64,000 bases of DNA from Solanum dulcamara (taxonomy: Eukaryota > Streptophyta > Magnoliopsida > Solanales > Solanaceae): NCBI RefSeq assembly GCF_947179165.1, contig NC_077237.1, forward strand, positions 63,471,523-63,535,522. The letters run 5' to 3'. Positions 11,250 to 23,816 of the stretch are shown here, piece after piece. The position numbers and the translations under genes are program-made. The stretch's first letter is position 1; every line of letters begins with the position of its first letter. The notes below the pieces were generated by a model, which did not search any database, was not told the DNA's origin, and saw only the letters and a program-made list of their open reading frames with translations.

Positions 11250-12067
11250 ATTTTTCTTTTCTAAAAAAAAATCTACCCCACCCCACCTAAACCATCCCCC
11301 CTGCTTCCAAAAAACATATGAGTTTAGAAATGTATGGAATTTTCTTAAAATATAATTTTTATTTTTGTTATATTAAATACGCAAGAAGAAGAAAAAATGT
11401 TTTCCTACAAATATATATACATATCTAACTCAAAATGAGAAAAGTTCAAAAAATAAAATTAAATTAAGAGCGGAGGGTTAGAGAGGGTGGCTATAATTTT
11501 ATTTTTTAAAAATAAAAATAAAAATAATGACATTTTATTAGGAAGGAGCAGAGAGGGGGTGAAGTATGAATTTTTTTTTAAAATATTTTATATAAGAAAT
11601 TTAAAAAAAATAAAAGGATGGGGATTGTCGCGGGAAGGGGGGAGGAGGTGGTGGAGTGGGTGAGAAAAATATTTTAAATTTATTTTTTAATAAAATTATT
11701 TTTTTAGAAAAAATAATTTCTTTTATAAAAAATAATTTCTATTTTTGGGGATAAAAATACTATAGTCTTTAATTTTTAATTAATATTAATAGTTTATTTA
11801 ATTTTTGTCAAGGTGGAATATTTTATCCATGTGCCAAGGTTTTTGCAAAAAAAATAGAGAGTGTATTACGCACACTACTGAGTTGTATTTTTCAAACGAA
11901 TAACTGATAGTTTAGGTATGAAACTCACATATCCAATAGTTTAGATATGAAACTCAAAAAAATGGGATAGTTTAGGTGTGTTTTTGACACTTATCTCTAT
12001 AAGTATATAATAAGATGTATTCCACAAAAATTATGTGTGTAATTCAAATTTTGATATATATTGAAGG

Positions 12068-12615
12068 TAGAGGTGGGCATTTGGTATTCGATTTGAGATT
12101 TCTGAATTTTGGATTTGATAATTTGATTATTTGTAGTTGAAAGTAGATACAGAACTTTTAAATTTTGATTTGGTAATCAGTAAATCAAACTTCGATTCTA
12201 TATGGTATTGGGTAATACCGTATTAAAATTGTAGCCGATTGTATTACGAAATTAATTCTATTGCTCCAATTATTATTTTTTATGTGGAGACACGATATAA
12301 TGAAAGATCAATAAGTAAGAAGACATAAAAAAACAAATGTCTTTGGGTAATTTATATTTAGTCTTTAACTTTCTCTTTGGACTTGTACTAATGAGTAATG
12401 AACCTGTTGATATATAGCCTTTATTTAGTAAATAATTCGATATTCGGAAAATACCGACTACCAAATGATAACAATATTTCATATCAAACCAAAACTTGAA
12501 TACTGTAATTCTAAAATCTTGTTCCCGAATATCATGCCGAATTATCGAATACCAAATTACCAAAAATTTTGATTCAATTTAATAATTCGATTTCCGGTAT
12601 TTTATCCAACCCTAG
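12068..12615. mobile_element. MITE-like element 1 (copy 2)
   Basis: Duplicate of 6764-7311, carried by the segmental duplication and not inserted independently. Confidence 0.4.
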
Positions 12616-13326
12616 AGGAAGGCGTATGTTATTTTCGTATTGCCCCTTCTTTTTTATTTTAAATTAGGAACATCTATGAGCTTATTAGGAGTAAAATGTT
12701 AAAATTTATTACTCTACCACACATAAAGAGATCAATTTTCTTTAAATTATAAAAGACTAACAACCATTAAGTGATGAAAGATTGGACAAATATAAAATTA
12801 AATGTTAATAATAAAATAGATTAAACTTGAAATATAAACTATTAGAATTTGAAGGCTAATATTTTAATATCCATATATTTTTAAAAAGTTATTTAATACT
12901 TTTCTACCGTGCAAAACATAGATAAATTCATCAGTATTATTACAATTTAGCGGATAACAACAATATTTCATAATTTAATTATTATAATAGAAAACATAAA
13001 TAGTTTAAAGGGATTATGAGGTATTAATCTCTTAAATGGTTGCCGGAATTGTAAAAGACCCGGAAGTTTTCAAAACATTGACTTGTTAATCATAATAGTA
13101 CTTTATAGTCCCAGCATGAAACATGATTAGGAGATACATGATGCTTCCCTTGACAAGTTTAAGCCTATCGTGGCAAATCTTAGTGGCCAGGTTAAAGAAA
13201 GAGGCCCCAAAAAAAAACAAATATATAAAGTTGAAAACTAGCTAGAACATACTAACCATATCCCCCCCCCCCCCACACACACACACAACACACACACAAA
13301 TGTTCAAGCCCCTCTTTCACATTAAG

Positions 13327-13722
13327 GGTGCGTTTGATATTTTTCATGTTTGACTAGTTAAAATGTTCTAAAAATTTTTTTCTAGGAAAATAAGTTCCTT
13401 AAAAATGAGGAAAATGACTTCACTAATGAAAGTATGGAACACAAGTTGCATAAGTAACATTTTAAATTTACTGTCTCATTCCATCCATCCAATCTCTGCC
13501 ACCCCAGCCCTTGATCATCCCACCCTTGCCACCTTCGAATGCATACTTCTCATTCCATCACCCCTTCATAGTATTTTGCTAGATAACATATGAATGATTT
13601 TAGGAATAATAATTTCTTACTTACTTATCAAACACTAGAAAATAAAAAAGAAGCTTACTTATATTTCAAAAAAAATATTTTCTCGAAAATTATTTAAACC
13701 ATTTTCCTTCGTATCAAACACA
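13327..13722. mobile_element. MITE 2 (copy 2), right edge fused to copy 3
   Basis: Duplicate of 8021-8416. A short A/T tract near its left end differs slightly between copies. The right junction is the same as between copies 1 and 2. Confidence 0.6.
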
Positions 13723-14255
13723 TTATTTGTCCTACAATGGAAATACATCATATCCTGTCAGTGGATCATCTTCATTCGTCCTATCGATGGACACACACAT
13801 TTATATCCTACCAATGGATCTTTATTCGTCCTACCGATGGACATACAATTATTTTGCCGAGTATCCTATTAATGGATCACCCTCTTATCGATAGAGCAAC
13901 ATTATCCTACCAATGTATCAATGGAGATTTTCCACATGCAAAGAGGGTGAAAGAAAGTGCGAACAACATCAAAGAGGATGCAACACAACGTGGAATCTTT
14001 TCTTAGCAGCAAACAGGGACACAGTTCGAAGAGGAATATCGAACTCATAGGACACGAGCTGAGGAACGACTTCCACCATAGTAAACCACATTCCTATCGG
14101 AAAGTGTGTGGTTATTTCGGGGTCCAACCATAATTTCAAAATCTGTACCAACCCCCTTTTAGAAAGATGATGATGGAGTCGGTCAAAATGGATTTGTCAA
14201 TTTTCTTTGTTTAGGATCTCTTTTATCGATCCTATCCAATGAAAGGTACAGCTAT

Positions 14256-16555
14256 TGACACCCAATTTTGACCCTCCACAACGCAAATTAGCTATCGAGT
14301 TTTTTTGAATTTCAAACATTTTTTGAAATAATTAGTTTTTATAAAAACAAAGATATTTTCATGTTATTCTTAACTATTTTTATTTTTTTATAAATTTTAG
14401 TATAATATACATATTTTTATAAACTATATCTTTGATTACTATTTACGTAGTTATTCAAAAATCATCTCAAAAAGATTTCATTTTTAACTAAATACAATGC
14501 TAGTTAGGTTAGTTTAATTATAGTTTGCATTTTTAAAAATTTTAGTTTTTTCTAAAAAAATAAAAATAAAATCTCTAATCTCCACATCGAAAATTATATG
14601 AAAATTTGAAATTTTTGAAGCATATATAAAGACACATATTCTTATTAAGAAGAGAGAAGAAGTGGGAGGTTTTTAGCCACCCCAAAGTTAGAAATTTTCT
14701 TAACTTGGCTAGGATTTTGGACTCTTGTCCTAAGCCTAAAATTTTGAAAATTTCTAGCTTTCAATCTATATTTTTCTTCAAGGAAAATAGGAGATTGAAG
14801 TTGAAAGTTAGGTCAAGAACAGTGTTCTTATAACATCAAACCCACAAAGATTCCAGTCTAAATTTTTAATCTTTTTTTTTGTAGATTGAAGTTCCATCAA
14901 GCTCTTGGGTGATGGTGAAGTTGTGTTCCGCTCATCGTCTTAAGTCTTGTTGCCCGAAAAGAGGTAAAATCTTTTCTCAGCTTTATTTTATTTAATTATT
15001 TCATGTTTTATATTTAGTTAATTTGTAGTCTTATTTTGTTTTAGTTAGCATGTATTAAGAATAATTAGATTAATGATAGAAATTTTTTATAGTTAGCATG
15101 TGTTAGAATTAATTATCTATCATGTGTTAAGATTATTTTATGAAAGATCTTAGTTTTGTTCATTATTTTTTCAAATAGTTTCCTTTGACAATATAGATTT
15201 TCATGTTTTTAATTTCTTCTTTTAACATGATTTAGATAACAAAAATATGCTTAAAGTTATTATTCAATTAGAACTTTCATGGCATAATTGATTTAATTCT
15301 TTCTTTAAAATTTGAGTCAGTATAACGTATATATTAAATCCGTGTTCTTTAGTTACTTGAATATATTTCTTCTTTCATTTCTTTTGTCCACATATATGCA
15401 TATTGTTAGTCACTTCTAGGATGCTCATCAATTTGATAACTTAAAATATCATGATATGTTCCTTGGTTTAGCTTAAAATAAGTAAATACTTATGTAATTT
15501 TATTTTGGTGCATATGATATCAATTCGAGTCCATCTTTGGACCTCATCGTTGCATATCTTTGAGTTTTGAGTCTCTCATCATCTTGTTTGAATTGCCAAA
15601 AAGTTGATAAATAGAAAAGAAGGTAATATTCATTATTTATATATTGATATTGGGAGGTATACACGAAATATAGGTGGACCACAGTGTCATATACACTGAT
15701 ATACAGTATCTATGTAGCCTGATATGCAAGAAAATAATATTGTATATACTGATATACAATATATATATACAGTCTGATATACAACAGATACAGAGAACAA
15801 ACAGGTGGTATACTGTGTGTATACAGTTTGATATACAGAAATAAAGTAGTATACACTGTAAACAGTGTATATAAATTCTGATATACAGTGTGTATACAAC
15901 TGCGATATACAGTGGAATTGTGTTTAAGGCCCAAAACGCAGATGGCCCAATAGATTAGTCCAGACGTACAGAAACTAAGTGTCAGACAATATTTTCATGT
16001 GTTATTTATTATTTATTTATATTAATTCGAGTTGTAATAATTTATTTATTTATGTTATTTATGCTTGCTTAGATATTAATTTTAATTTGTTTTAACTTAA
16101 TTAGATTCCCCTAAAGATAAACCAATTAATGTTAATTTACTCTTTAGATGATTTTCTACCTTTACTTAGATATTTGGTAAACTTTACTTTTTTATACATG
16201 TATATTATTTTCAATGTTTAAGTTTGATCATTTTTTCCAAAAATAAAATCTTCATTTTCTTTTAAATTAATATTTTTAAAAGTTAGTCAAATAATTTTCA
16301 AATCATCGGATAACCGCACGTTAGCGGCCACTTTGAATGCTTAACACCTTCTCAAAGTGGAAATAAGAACCTCATACATTTTTCTCTGAATTTTTAAGAC
16401 TTAAATCTATTAGGGTCTTTTAAATTAAGTTTTCTTAATTTCTTTAAAAAATTAAATGGCTACTCCTCTTTTTCTAAAATTAATTTTTTCTCTATAAAGT
16501 TAAAATTAATTTTAAAACCGTCTTTTTCAGACATAACAATTTCGATATTATTTTA
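14256..16555 (+). mobile_element. LTR-like block (copy 3)
   Basis: Duplicate of the block at 3646-5945, offset 10610 bp, with the TATA box at 14623. Confidence 0.5.
15675..15915. repeat. Palindromic TATACAG minisatellite (copy 3)
   Basis: Same array as at 5065-5305, offset 10610 bp. Confidence 0.8.
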
Positions 16556-17373
16556 ATTTTTCTTTTCTAAAAAAAAATCTACCCCACCCCACCTAAACCA
16601 TCCCCCCTGCTTCCAAAAAACATATGAGTTTAGAAATGTATGGAATTTTCTTAAAATATAATTTTTATTTTTGTTATATTAAATACGCAAGAAGAAGAAA
16701 AAATGTTTTCCTACAAATATATATACATATCTAACTCAAAATGAGAAAAGTTCAAAAAATAAAATTAAATTAAGAGCGGAGGGTTAGAGAGGGTGGCTAT
16801 AATTTTATTTTTTAAAAATAAAAATAAAAATAATGACATTTTATTAGGAAGGAGCAGAGAGGGGGTGAAGTATGAATTTTTTTTTAAAATATTTTATATA
16901 AGAAATTTAAAAAAAATAAAAGGATGGGGATTGTCGCGGGAAGGGGGGAGGAGGTGGTGGAGTGGGTGAGAAAAATATTTTAAATTTATTTTTTAATAAA
17001 ATTATTTTTTTAGAAAAAATAATTTCTTTTATAAAAAATAATTTCTATTTTTGGGGATAAAAATACTATAGTCTTTAATTTTTAATTAATATTAATAGTT
17101 TATTTAATTTTTGTCAAGGTGGAATATTTTATCCATGTGCCAAGGTTTTTGCAAAAAAAATAGAGAGTGTATTACGCACACTACTGAGTTGTATTTTTCA
17201 AACGAATAACTGATAGTTTAGGTATGAAACTCACATATCCAATAGTTTAGATATGAAACTCAAAAAAATGGGATAGTTTAGGTGTGTTTTTGACACTTAT
17301 CTCTATAAGTATATAATAAGATGTATTCCACAAAAATTATGTGTGTAATTCAAATTTTGATATATATTGAAGG

Positions 17374-17921
17374 TAGAGGTGGGCATTTGGTATTCGATTT
17401 GAGATTTCTGAATTTTGGATTTGATAATTTGATTATTTGTAGTTGAAAGTAGATACAGAACTTTTAAATTTTGATTTGGTAATCAGTAAATCAAACTTCG
17501 ATTCTATATGGTATTGGGTAATACCGTATTAAAATTGTAGCCGATTGTATTACGAAATTAATTCTATTGCTCCAATTATTATTTTTTATGTGGAGACACG
17601 ATATAATGAAAGATCAATAAGTAAGAAGACATAAAAAAACAAATGTCTTTGGGTAATTTATATTTAGTCTTTAACTTTCTCTTTGGACTTGTACTAATGA
17701 GTAATGAACCTGTTGATATATAGCCTTTATTTAGTAAATAATTCGATATTCGGAAAATACCGACTACCAAATGATAACAATATTTCATATCAAACCAAAA
17801 CTTGAATACTGTAATTCTAAAATCTTGTTCCCGAATATCATGCCGAATTATCGAATACCAAATTACCAAAAATTTTGATTCAATTTAATAATTCGATTTC
17901 CGGTATTTTATCCAACCCTAG
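17374..17921. mobile_element. MITE-like element 1 (copy 3)
   Basis: Duplicate of 6764-7311. Confidence 0.4.
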
Positions 17922-18628
17922 AGGAAGGCGTATGTTATTTTCGTATTGCCCCTTCTTTTTTATTTTAAATTAGGAACATCTATGAGCTTATTAGGAGTAA
18001 AATGTTAAAATTTATTACTCTACCACACATAAAGAGATCAATTTTCTTTAAATTATAAAAGACTAACAACCATTAAGTGATGAAAGATTGGACAAATATA
18101 AAATTAAATGTTAATAATAAAATAGATTAAACTTGAAATATAAACTATTAGAATTTGAAGGCTAATATTTTAATATCCATATATTTTTAAAAAGTTATTT
18201 AATACTTTTCTACCGTGCAAAACATAGATAAATTCATCAGTATTATTACAATTTAGCGGATAACAACAATATTTCATAATTTAATTATTATAATAGAAAA
18301 CATAAATAGTTTAAAGGGATTATGAGGTATTAATCTCTTAAATGGTTGCCGGAATTGTAAAAGACCCGGAAGTTTTCAAAACATTGACTTGTTAATCATA
18401 ATAGTACTTTATAGTCCCAGCATGAAACATGATTAGGAGATACATGATGCTTCCCTTGACAAGTTTAAGCCTATCGTGGCAAATCTTAGTGGCCAGGTTA
18501 AAGAAAGAGGCCCAAAAAAAAAACAAATATATAAAGTTGAAAACTAGCTAGAACATACTAACCATATCCCCCCCCCCCACACACACACAACACACACACA
18601 AATGTTCAAGCCCCTCTTTCACATTAAG

Positions 18629-19020
18629 GGTGCGTTTGATATTTTTCATGTTTGACTAGTTAAAATGTTCTAAAAAATTTTTTCTAGGAAAATAAGTTCC
18701 TTAAAAATGAGGAAAATGACTTCACTAATGAAAGTATGGAACACAAGTTGCATAAGTAACATTTTAAATTTACTGTCTCATTCCATCCATCCAATCTCTG
18801 CCACCCCAGCCCTTGATCATCCCACCCTTGCCACCTTCGAATGCATACTTCTCATTCCATCACCCCTTCATAGTATTTTGCTAGATAACATATGAATGAT
18901 TTTAGGAATAATAATTTCTTACTTACTTATCAAACACTAGAAAATAAAAAAGAAGCTTACTTATATTTCAAAAAAAATATTTTCTCGAAAATTATTTAAA
19001 CCATTTTCCTTCGTATCAAA
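18629..19020. mobile_element. MITE 2 with both target-site duplications (copy 3)
   Basis: About 390 bp between GGTGCGTTTGATA and TATCAAA. CACATTAAG stands directly on both sides (18620-18628 and 19021-19029). The exact duplication length (6-9 bp) depends on where the inverted ends are drawn, so hAT-like or Mutator-like origin cannot be separated by eye. This is the only copy with an intact right boundary, which shows that the original locus continued into the 19027 flank. Confidence 0.7.
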
Positions 19021-19026
19021 CACATT

Positions 19027-19979
19027 AAGATGCTAAGAATAATAACCTGTGTTACACTTTGATTGAGTTTATTTTCTATCATGGAGCGTCCATACTTGTA
19101 TCTTCTTTACTCAAGTTTAACTTTTATGTACACGAATAATATAAAAATTGTTTATGAGTAATCTTTTCTAATAAGTAAAATTCGTTATTAATAGAATAAA
19201 AAATAACTTATTACAATATGCTAAAATATACTCTCTCCGGACCACTTTATTGTCAATGTTGATTTACATGTCCCGAGAAAATATGTATTTTGACTATTAT
19301 ATCGAGGAATCAAACAGGTACCTAACTATTACAATCCATACTTTTTATTTTAATATTTTCATGTTTTTAAGTATTTATAATTTTTAGTCTGCAAGCAGCC
19401 AAGTATTCTAACATTTCTTTTGTAAAGAACAAGAGTCAGATGGTTTTTCAGAAGAGTGTGGCTGGGTCTAGTCTCTTCCTTTTTATCAGATGAGTGTGGC
19501 CGGGTCTAGTCTCTTCCTTTTTATTTTTGTTGTTATTATGTTTTATTATTTAGGGATTGCTTATTGCTACTCTTTTCATCTGTCAATTTCTACTTTCAAC
19601 TATTAATTATGAGCCAAAATGACAAGTCTCGTGTACTTCTATGGGGGAAAAATTATTTCATGTAAAGCTGCCTACCTTAAAGATTTTCTTGGAAGCAAGT
19701 CAAACGTCGCTATCTAATTCTCCATTATTGAATTCATAGGATCTTACTAACTTTTCTCTCTTGTTTCTCAAAAAAAAAAGATAACCATATATATGCTCAT
19801 CTTAACGCAATTTTCTAATAAAGTATGCCACTAAAAAGAAATAGGTTTCTCTAAGGGATAATTTCATAAAATACACAAAGTTAACTTACACTGCAAAATA
19901 ATTGTACAAAACTTACATTACAATTCTATAGTCCAAAATGACGTAGTATAGAAATTAAAAAAATAAAAAAAGAATAAAA
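19027..19979. other. AT-rich flank of the array, no gene seen
   Basis: A 38-bp direct duplication (GAGTGTGGCTGGGTCTAGTC onward) lies at 19454-19529. A phrase CTCTCTCCGGACCACTTTAT near 19230 resembles the terminus of plant Stowaway-type MITEs, but no partner end was found. Nothing else is recognisable. Confidence 0.4.
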
Positions 19980-20440
19980 AACTCCTGATTAAAATCTGTC
20001 GGAGGCCATCTACGGACCATAGTTCCTTTAACGAACCGTAGAATACTGCTCGTAGAAAGCAGAGAGGAATCCTGAGTTTCAAACTACAAACCAAATCTAC
20101 GAACCATAGTTCACTTTACGACTCATTATACATGCTCGTAGAAACAATATGATGAAATTCCATAACTCTGAAGATTGATCTACGAGACCCATCTATGGCT
20201 CGTAGATCAATCTACTATCCGTAAGCAAGGGATCCGTAAAGATCAAGGAAAAAAATCTGAGTTTCAGGACTTTTGATTTATGAGGCCCATCCACGACCAG
20301 TAAACACATCCACGACCCATGATCTTGACTCATCTTGTTCAAGGTAAATTACCAAGATTCTGAAGTCCATCTACAGATCCCATCTACGACGTGTGGTTCC
20401 ATTTACGGTCCATAGATGATGTCCGTAAATGCCAGAAATC
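19980..20440. repeat. Hairpin-word patch (CTACGGACC / CGTAGA type)
   Basis: Short self-complementary words such as CTACGGACCATAG, GAACCGTAG, CTACGAACCATAG and GCTCGTAGA recur a dozen or more times. The best pair is a perfect 15-bp inverted repeat at 20172-20186 and 20199-20213. The pattern is like that of the first part of the LTRs of B, C and D but with different words. It may be an LTR remnant of another family; no LTR ends were found. Confidence 0.45.
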
Positions 20441-20550
20441 TACAGAATATAGGTGTTTTACCTATTACATACACACCCACTGTAATATACACATTGAGTT
20501 TGCATTTTATACCAACAATTTTTCAATCTTTACCATTAAGATCAATATCA

Positions 20551-21958
20551 TATAACACTCCGACTTTTTGAAATATCTAAATTAGCTCATACCTTTGCGG
20601 CAAGACAAAGAGAGGGATTAATAAATTAAAAATTATGTGGTATGTCACATTTTAAGTGTTGAAGGTTCGTATCTTAAGTTTTGAAGTTTAGCAGGCTATA
20701 AAATAAAAGTTGACAAAAATCATTGTAAGTTCCTTTATAAAGATTTCTCTGAAATTTGGGTCAAATGTCTCGGTGGTTTTCTCCCAATCTATAAAGATTT
20801 ATGAGACCCAAAACCTATCAAATTAAAGTTCTATGAGTCTAATTTCCAACGTGTTAAACCATTTGTCCATAAAACTTTGAAATAGGGAGATATTCATATT
20901 TTTGTAAGATTGTACAAGCAGACACATGAAGTGGGCCCCTAGGTCAGTTTAACTTTATATAAAGCAACCACCTCCATTTTCTTTTTTCATTTCCACGTTG
21001 CAAAAACCAAAATATAGAGAAATTCCTCCCTAATCCATAAAATATCTATAGGTCTTGGTTATCTCGTTTTGCAAGCTTCAAGAAAGTTGCTCTATGTCGC
21101 GATCTCATCATTTTGGCATAGTTTTCTTTGTCAATTATGAGGCATAGCCTATGGAGGTTGTAGGAGCAGGGGTTTTGCTGTATTTTGGGGGTTTGAGTTC
21201 TATTCTGAGGTTAATATCAAGGTTAGATCCTCCTTTCACTAATTCTACCTTCGATAAGCCGCAAATAGCCATCTACGATGGAAATTTATATTTTTTGTTA
21301 TTGGATTATCGTGGTGCATTATATTAGTTGTGTTAATTGTGGTACTTCCATGTTTCAGTAGCAAGAGGGGTTCATTAGAAGTCCATATGCAGTTTGAAAT
21401 CATTGAAAAAGGTATGTTAAGGCTATTTCCTTTTTTCGGCATGTTTACTCAAAACTTAGGAGCTACAAGAAGGTTGTTGTTATCGTTGTTATATTTCAGC
21501 CAAAATTATTGGTTGTTGGATTTCTGAGTTGTTGTAATAATCCTTTGTCCGGATTTATATTTTGTTAGTAGTGACCTTAGTTGGGCATGGCTTAGAAGTT
21601 GTTCGTATAGGTTGCTTATAGCTAAATTTCTCGCTTTTAGCCTTTTTAATTGTTATTGTTGCCCTTGGAGATATTGTGGTTAGCTGCATGCATGTGATCA
21701 TGTCTAAGAAGGTTATGTGTTACCTATGAGTCTATATTGGTGCCTAAGAAGGCTATACGCTGCCCACAGAGCCATGGTGTTGCCTAAGAGGACTATGAGT
21801 TGCCTACAAGGCTATATTGATACCTCATAAGACTATGTATTGCCAATGAGGCTATGTTGTTTCCAAGAGGGCTATGAATTTACTATGAGATTATATTGAT
21901 GCCTAAAATGGATACGTGCTGCCCGTGGGGCTATATTATTGTCTAAGAAAGCTATGTG
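20551..21958 (+). mobile_element. Element A, 5' LTR, left part
   Basis: It begins TATAACACTCCGACTTTTTG, matching the start of the 3' LTR at 53170 (TGTAACATCCCAACTTTTTA); the initial TG has become TA. A long stretch is collinear with 53170-54490. The LTR is interrupted at 21958 by B and resumes at 36140. The two parts sum to about 2.3 kb. The last 260 bp are a degenerate subrepeat with the words GCCTAAGAAGGCTAT and GGGGCTATATTG. The 5 bases before it are TATCA, but the partner duplication would lie beyond the window. Confidence 0.85.
20956..20962 (+). promoter_or_regulatory. TATA box in the 5' LTR of A
   Basis: TATATAA about 405 bp into the LTR. The same box is at 53569-53575 in the 3' LTR, about 399 bp in, so it is conserved between the two LTRs. 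Confidence 0.6.
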
Positions 21959-23816
21959 TGTAAGACCCAATAGATGAAAAGTTAAAAGAAAGGAAAATTT
22001 CAGAAGAATTGGATTGACCCCAGGACTACGAGTCATTCTACAACTCATAGAGACTATTACGAGTCGTAAAGATGACTCGTAGAAGCTGGGTTAAGGTGGA
22101 AAATATGCCAAGTTAGGAAGGAACTTAACAAGTCAAATGACGACTCATAAAGCAAATGATAACTCATAGAAACGAGTCATCGTTGCAAGGTTGGATGACC
22201 TGGAGGTTCCCCCCCTTAGAACCCACTCTACCACTCAACAAGATGAGTCGTAGAGGAGTTGACGACTCATCAAAACAAGTCGGATGCAAACTTCAGAGGC
22301 TTAGAAAATGGACAAATTCTCAGGCCTACAGGACGAGTGAACCTTACAATCGTAGACTCCAAGACGAGTCGTAGACATGGATCGTATCAAAACTTCAGAG
22401 ACTTATTTTTTTGGGTCTTTTTCAGGTCCTGCATGATGAGTCGTTCCTACGATTCGTCACTGCTCTACGAATCATAGAGTGTCTTCATTGGGATGTCTGA
22501 CTCAGGTTTTAATGAGGATTAGTTTAGTCTTTTCCCTATATTCTACCAATTTATGTGGATATTTTTAAGGACTAGATTTATTAAGTAATTTATCCTAAAA
22601 ACTCCTAAGCCCTTTTTATTCCCTCATTATTTCCCAAATAAGTTTAAGACTTCTCTTCCAAGGTTCCTCAAGAGTTTATCATCTTCATCAAGCTTTGGTT
22701 AGGTTTCTTCAATATCAAGCCTTCTCTTTTAAATTAAAAGTTCAATTTCATTCAAGGTATGTGGGGATTAATCCACGGGTTCCTTTCACTCATGGAGTCC
22801 CAAGATTTTCCTAAAAAATCTCATGAAATTTCATTATCTTTAAACTCAAATTTTGATGAATTGTGTCGGGCTGTTTCAATTACATTTTTAAGTGTTACCA
22901 ATGATCATTATAAGTATGTTTCTGTGTAAATTACATGATTTCAAGTTGAATTATGAATGCCTATGCATGAAGCTATTTTCAATTATGACATATATGATGT
23001 ATGATTATAAAGTTCAATGATTTCAAGTATTCTCATGTCTTCTTATCTAAATTGACTATGTATATGAGTTTTACTCTAAATTCAAGTATGTATTATGATC
23101 ATGAATTACAAGTATGTTCAATATATGAATTCTATGCGAGTTATGAACAAAGGAAACTTAGGGACCTATGTGGTGACCTAGGAACCTAATGACATGAATT
23201 ATGCAAGTAAGATATTGTAAAGTTAAAAGGCTTATACTCACATTGCAAGTGTGACATGAAAATGAGCTACTCTATGAATTATGAAGTTTATGAACAAGTT
23301 TATTATATATGTTAAGTATGACTACTATGCTATGTATTCTGTGAGATTTGACTTAGCACCAAGTGGACTTGAGGGGGAGACCTACCAAAAGCCTTAGTAG
23401 CGAACTCTAGTCCCTCAAACTATGTGCCACCATAGGTTTGCCTTCATAGACTTGCTAGTGGATCCACATATAGCGTATGTACATGACCCACCTAGCGGGG
23501 TAGAGTATACCTTGGCAAGTGGATTCCCCATATTCTTCATTTTATGGGGAGACAACGGAATTCCATGTTATAGCTTGCATGGTCTTATTATTGGTTATGG
23601 TTCCTATCCCACATATGTATACTATTCTTATGTTCTTTTACATTTTTAACTATGACTCCAAGATGCTTTGATTACTATGTTTTTCTCATAACTTTACTTA
23701 TCCTTTTATTATGAACATTGTTTGATCATTGCTTCTTATAATTTACATTGCATGTCATGCCCACATACTTAGTACATTCAAATATACTAGTGCATATTTG
23801 TTGCCTACATTGTCTC
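21959..23816 (+). mobile_element. Solo LTR B, left part
   Basis: Starts TGTAAGACCC, the same start as the LTRs of D (54995) and, with TG changed to TA, C (40705). Together with 35744-36134 it forms one LTR of about 2.25 kb, the size of the D and C 5' LTRs. No internal region, primer site or second LTR is attached, so it is a solo LTR. The flanking 5 bp are ATGTG on the left and GTGTG on the right; the host sequence of A at 54490 has ATGTG, so the right copy has mutated. Between 22020 and 22490 it carries many GACGAGTCGTAG-type words. Confidence 0.85.
22020..22490. repeat. Array of self-complementary GACTCGTAG words in B
   Basis: Words such as ACGAGTCGTAG, GACTCGTAGA, GACGACTCAT and CTACGAATCATAG are repeated about twenty times with irregular spacing. 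Two short + frames here (22156-22374, 22259-22477) are shadows of the repeat. Confidence 0.7.

Larger units (their letters stand above)
8417..13722. repeat. 5.3-kb tandem unit, copy 2
   Basis: Repeat distance to copy 3 is 5306 bp. Private differences are A at 8591 and T at 9371, each C in the other copies. It shares G at 8869, T at 11786 and A at 11818 with copy 3 against copy 1. Contents are as in copy 1. Confidence 0.97.
13723..19026. repeat. 5.3-kb tandem unit, copy 3
   Basis: Last copy. A private change is T at 14417 where copies 1 and 2 have C, and the poly-C tract is shorter. It runs past the array junction into single-copy flank (AAGATGCTAAG from 19027). Confidence 0.97.

Noticed and set aside
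19228..19290. Stowaway MITE end
   Set aside because: Only one end-like phrase was found, with no partner and no TA duplication that I could support.
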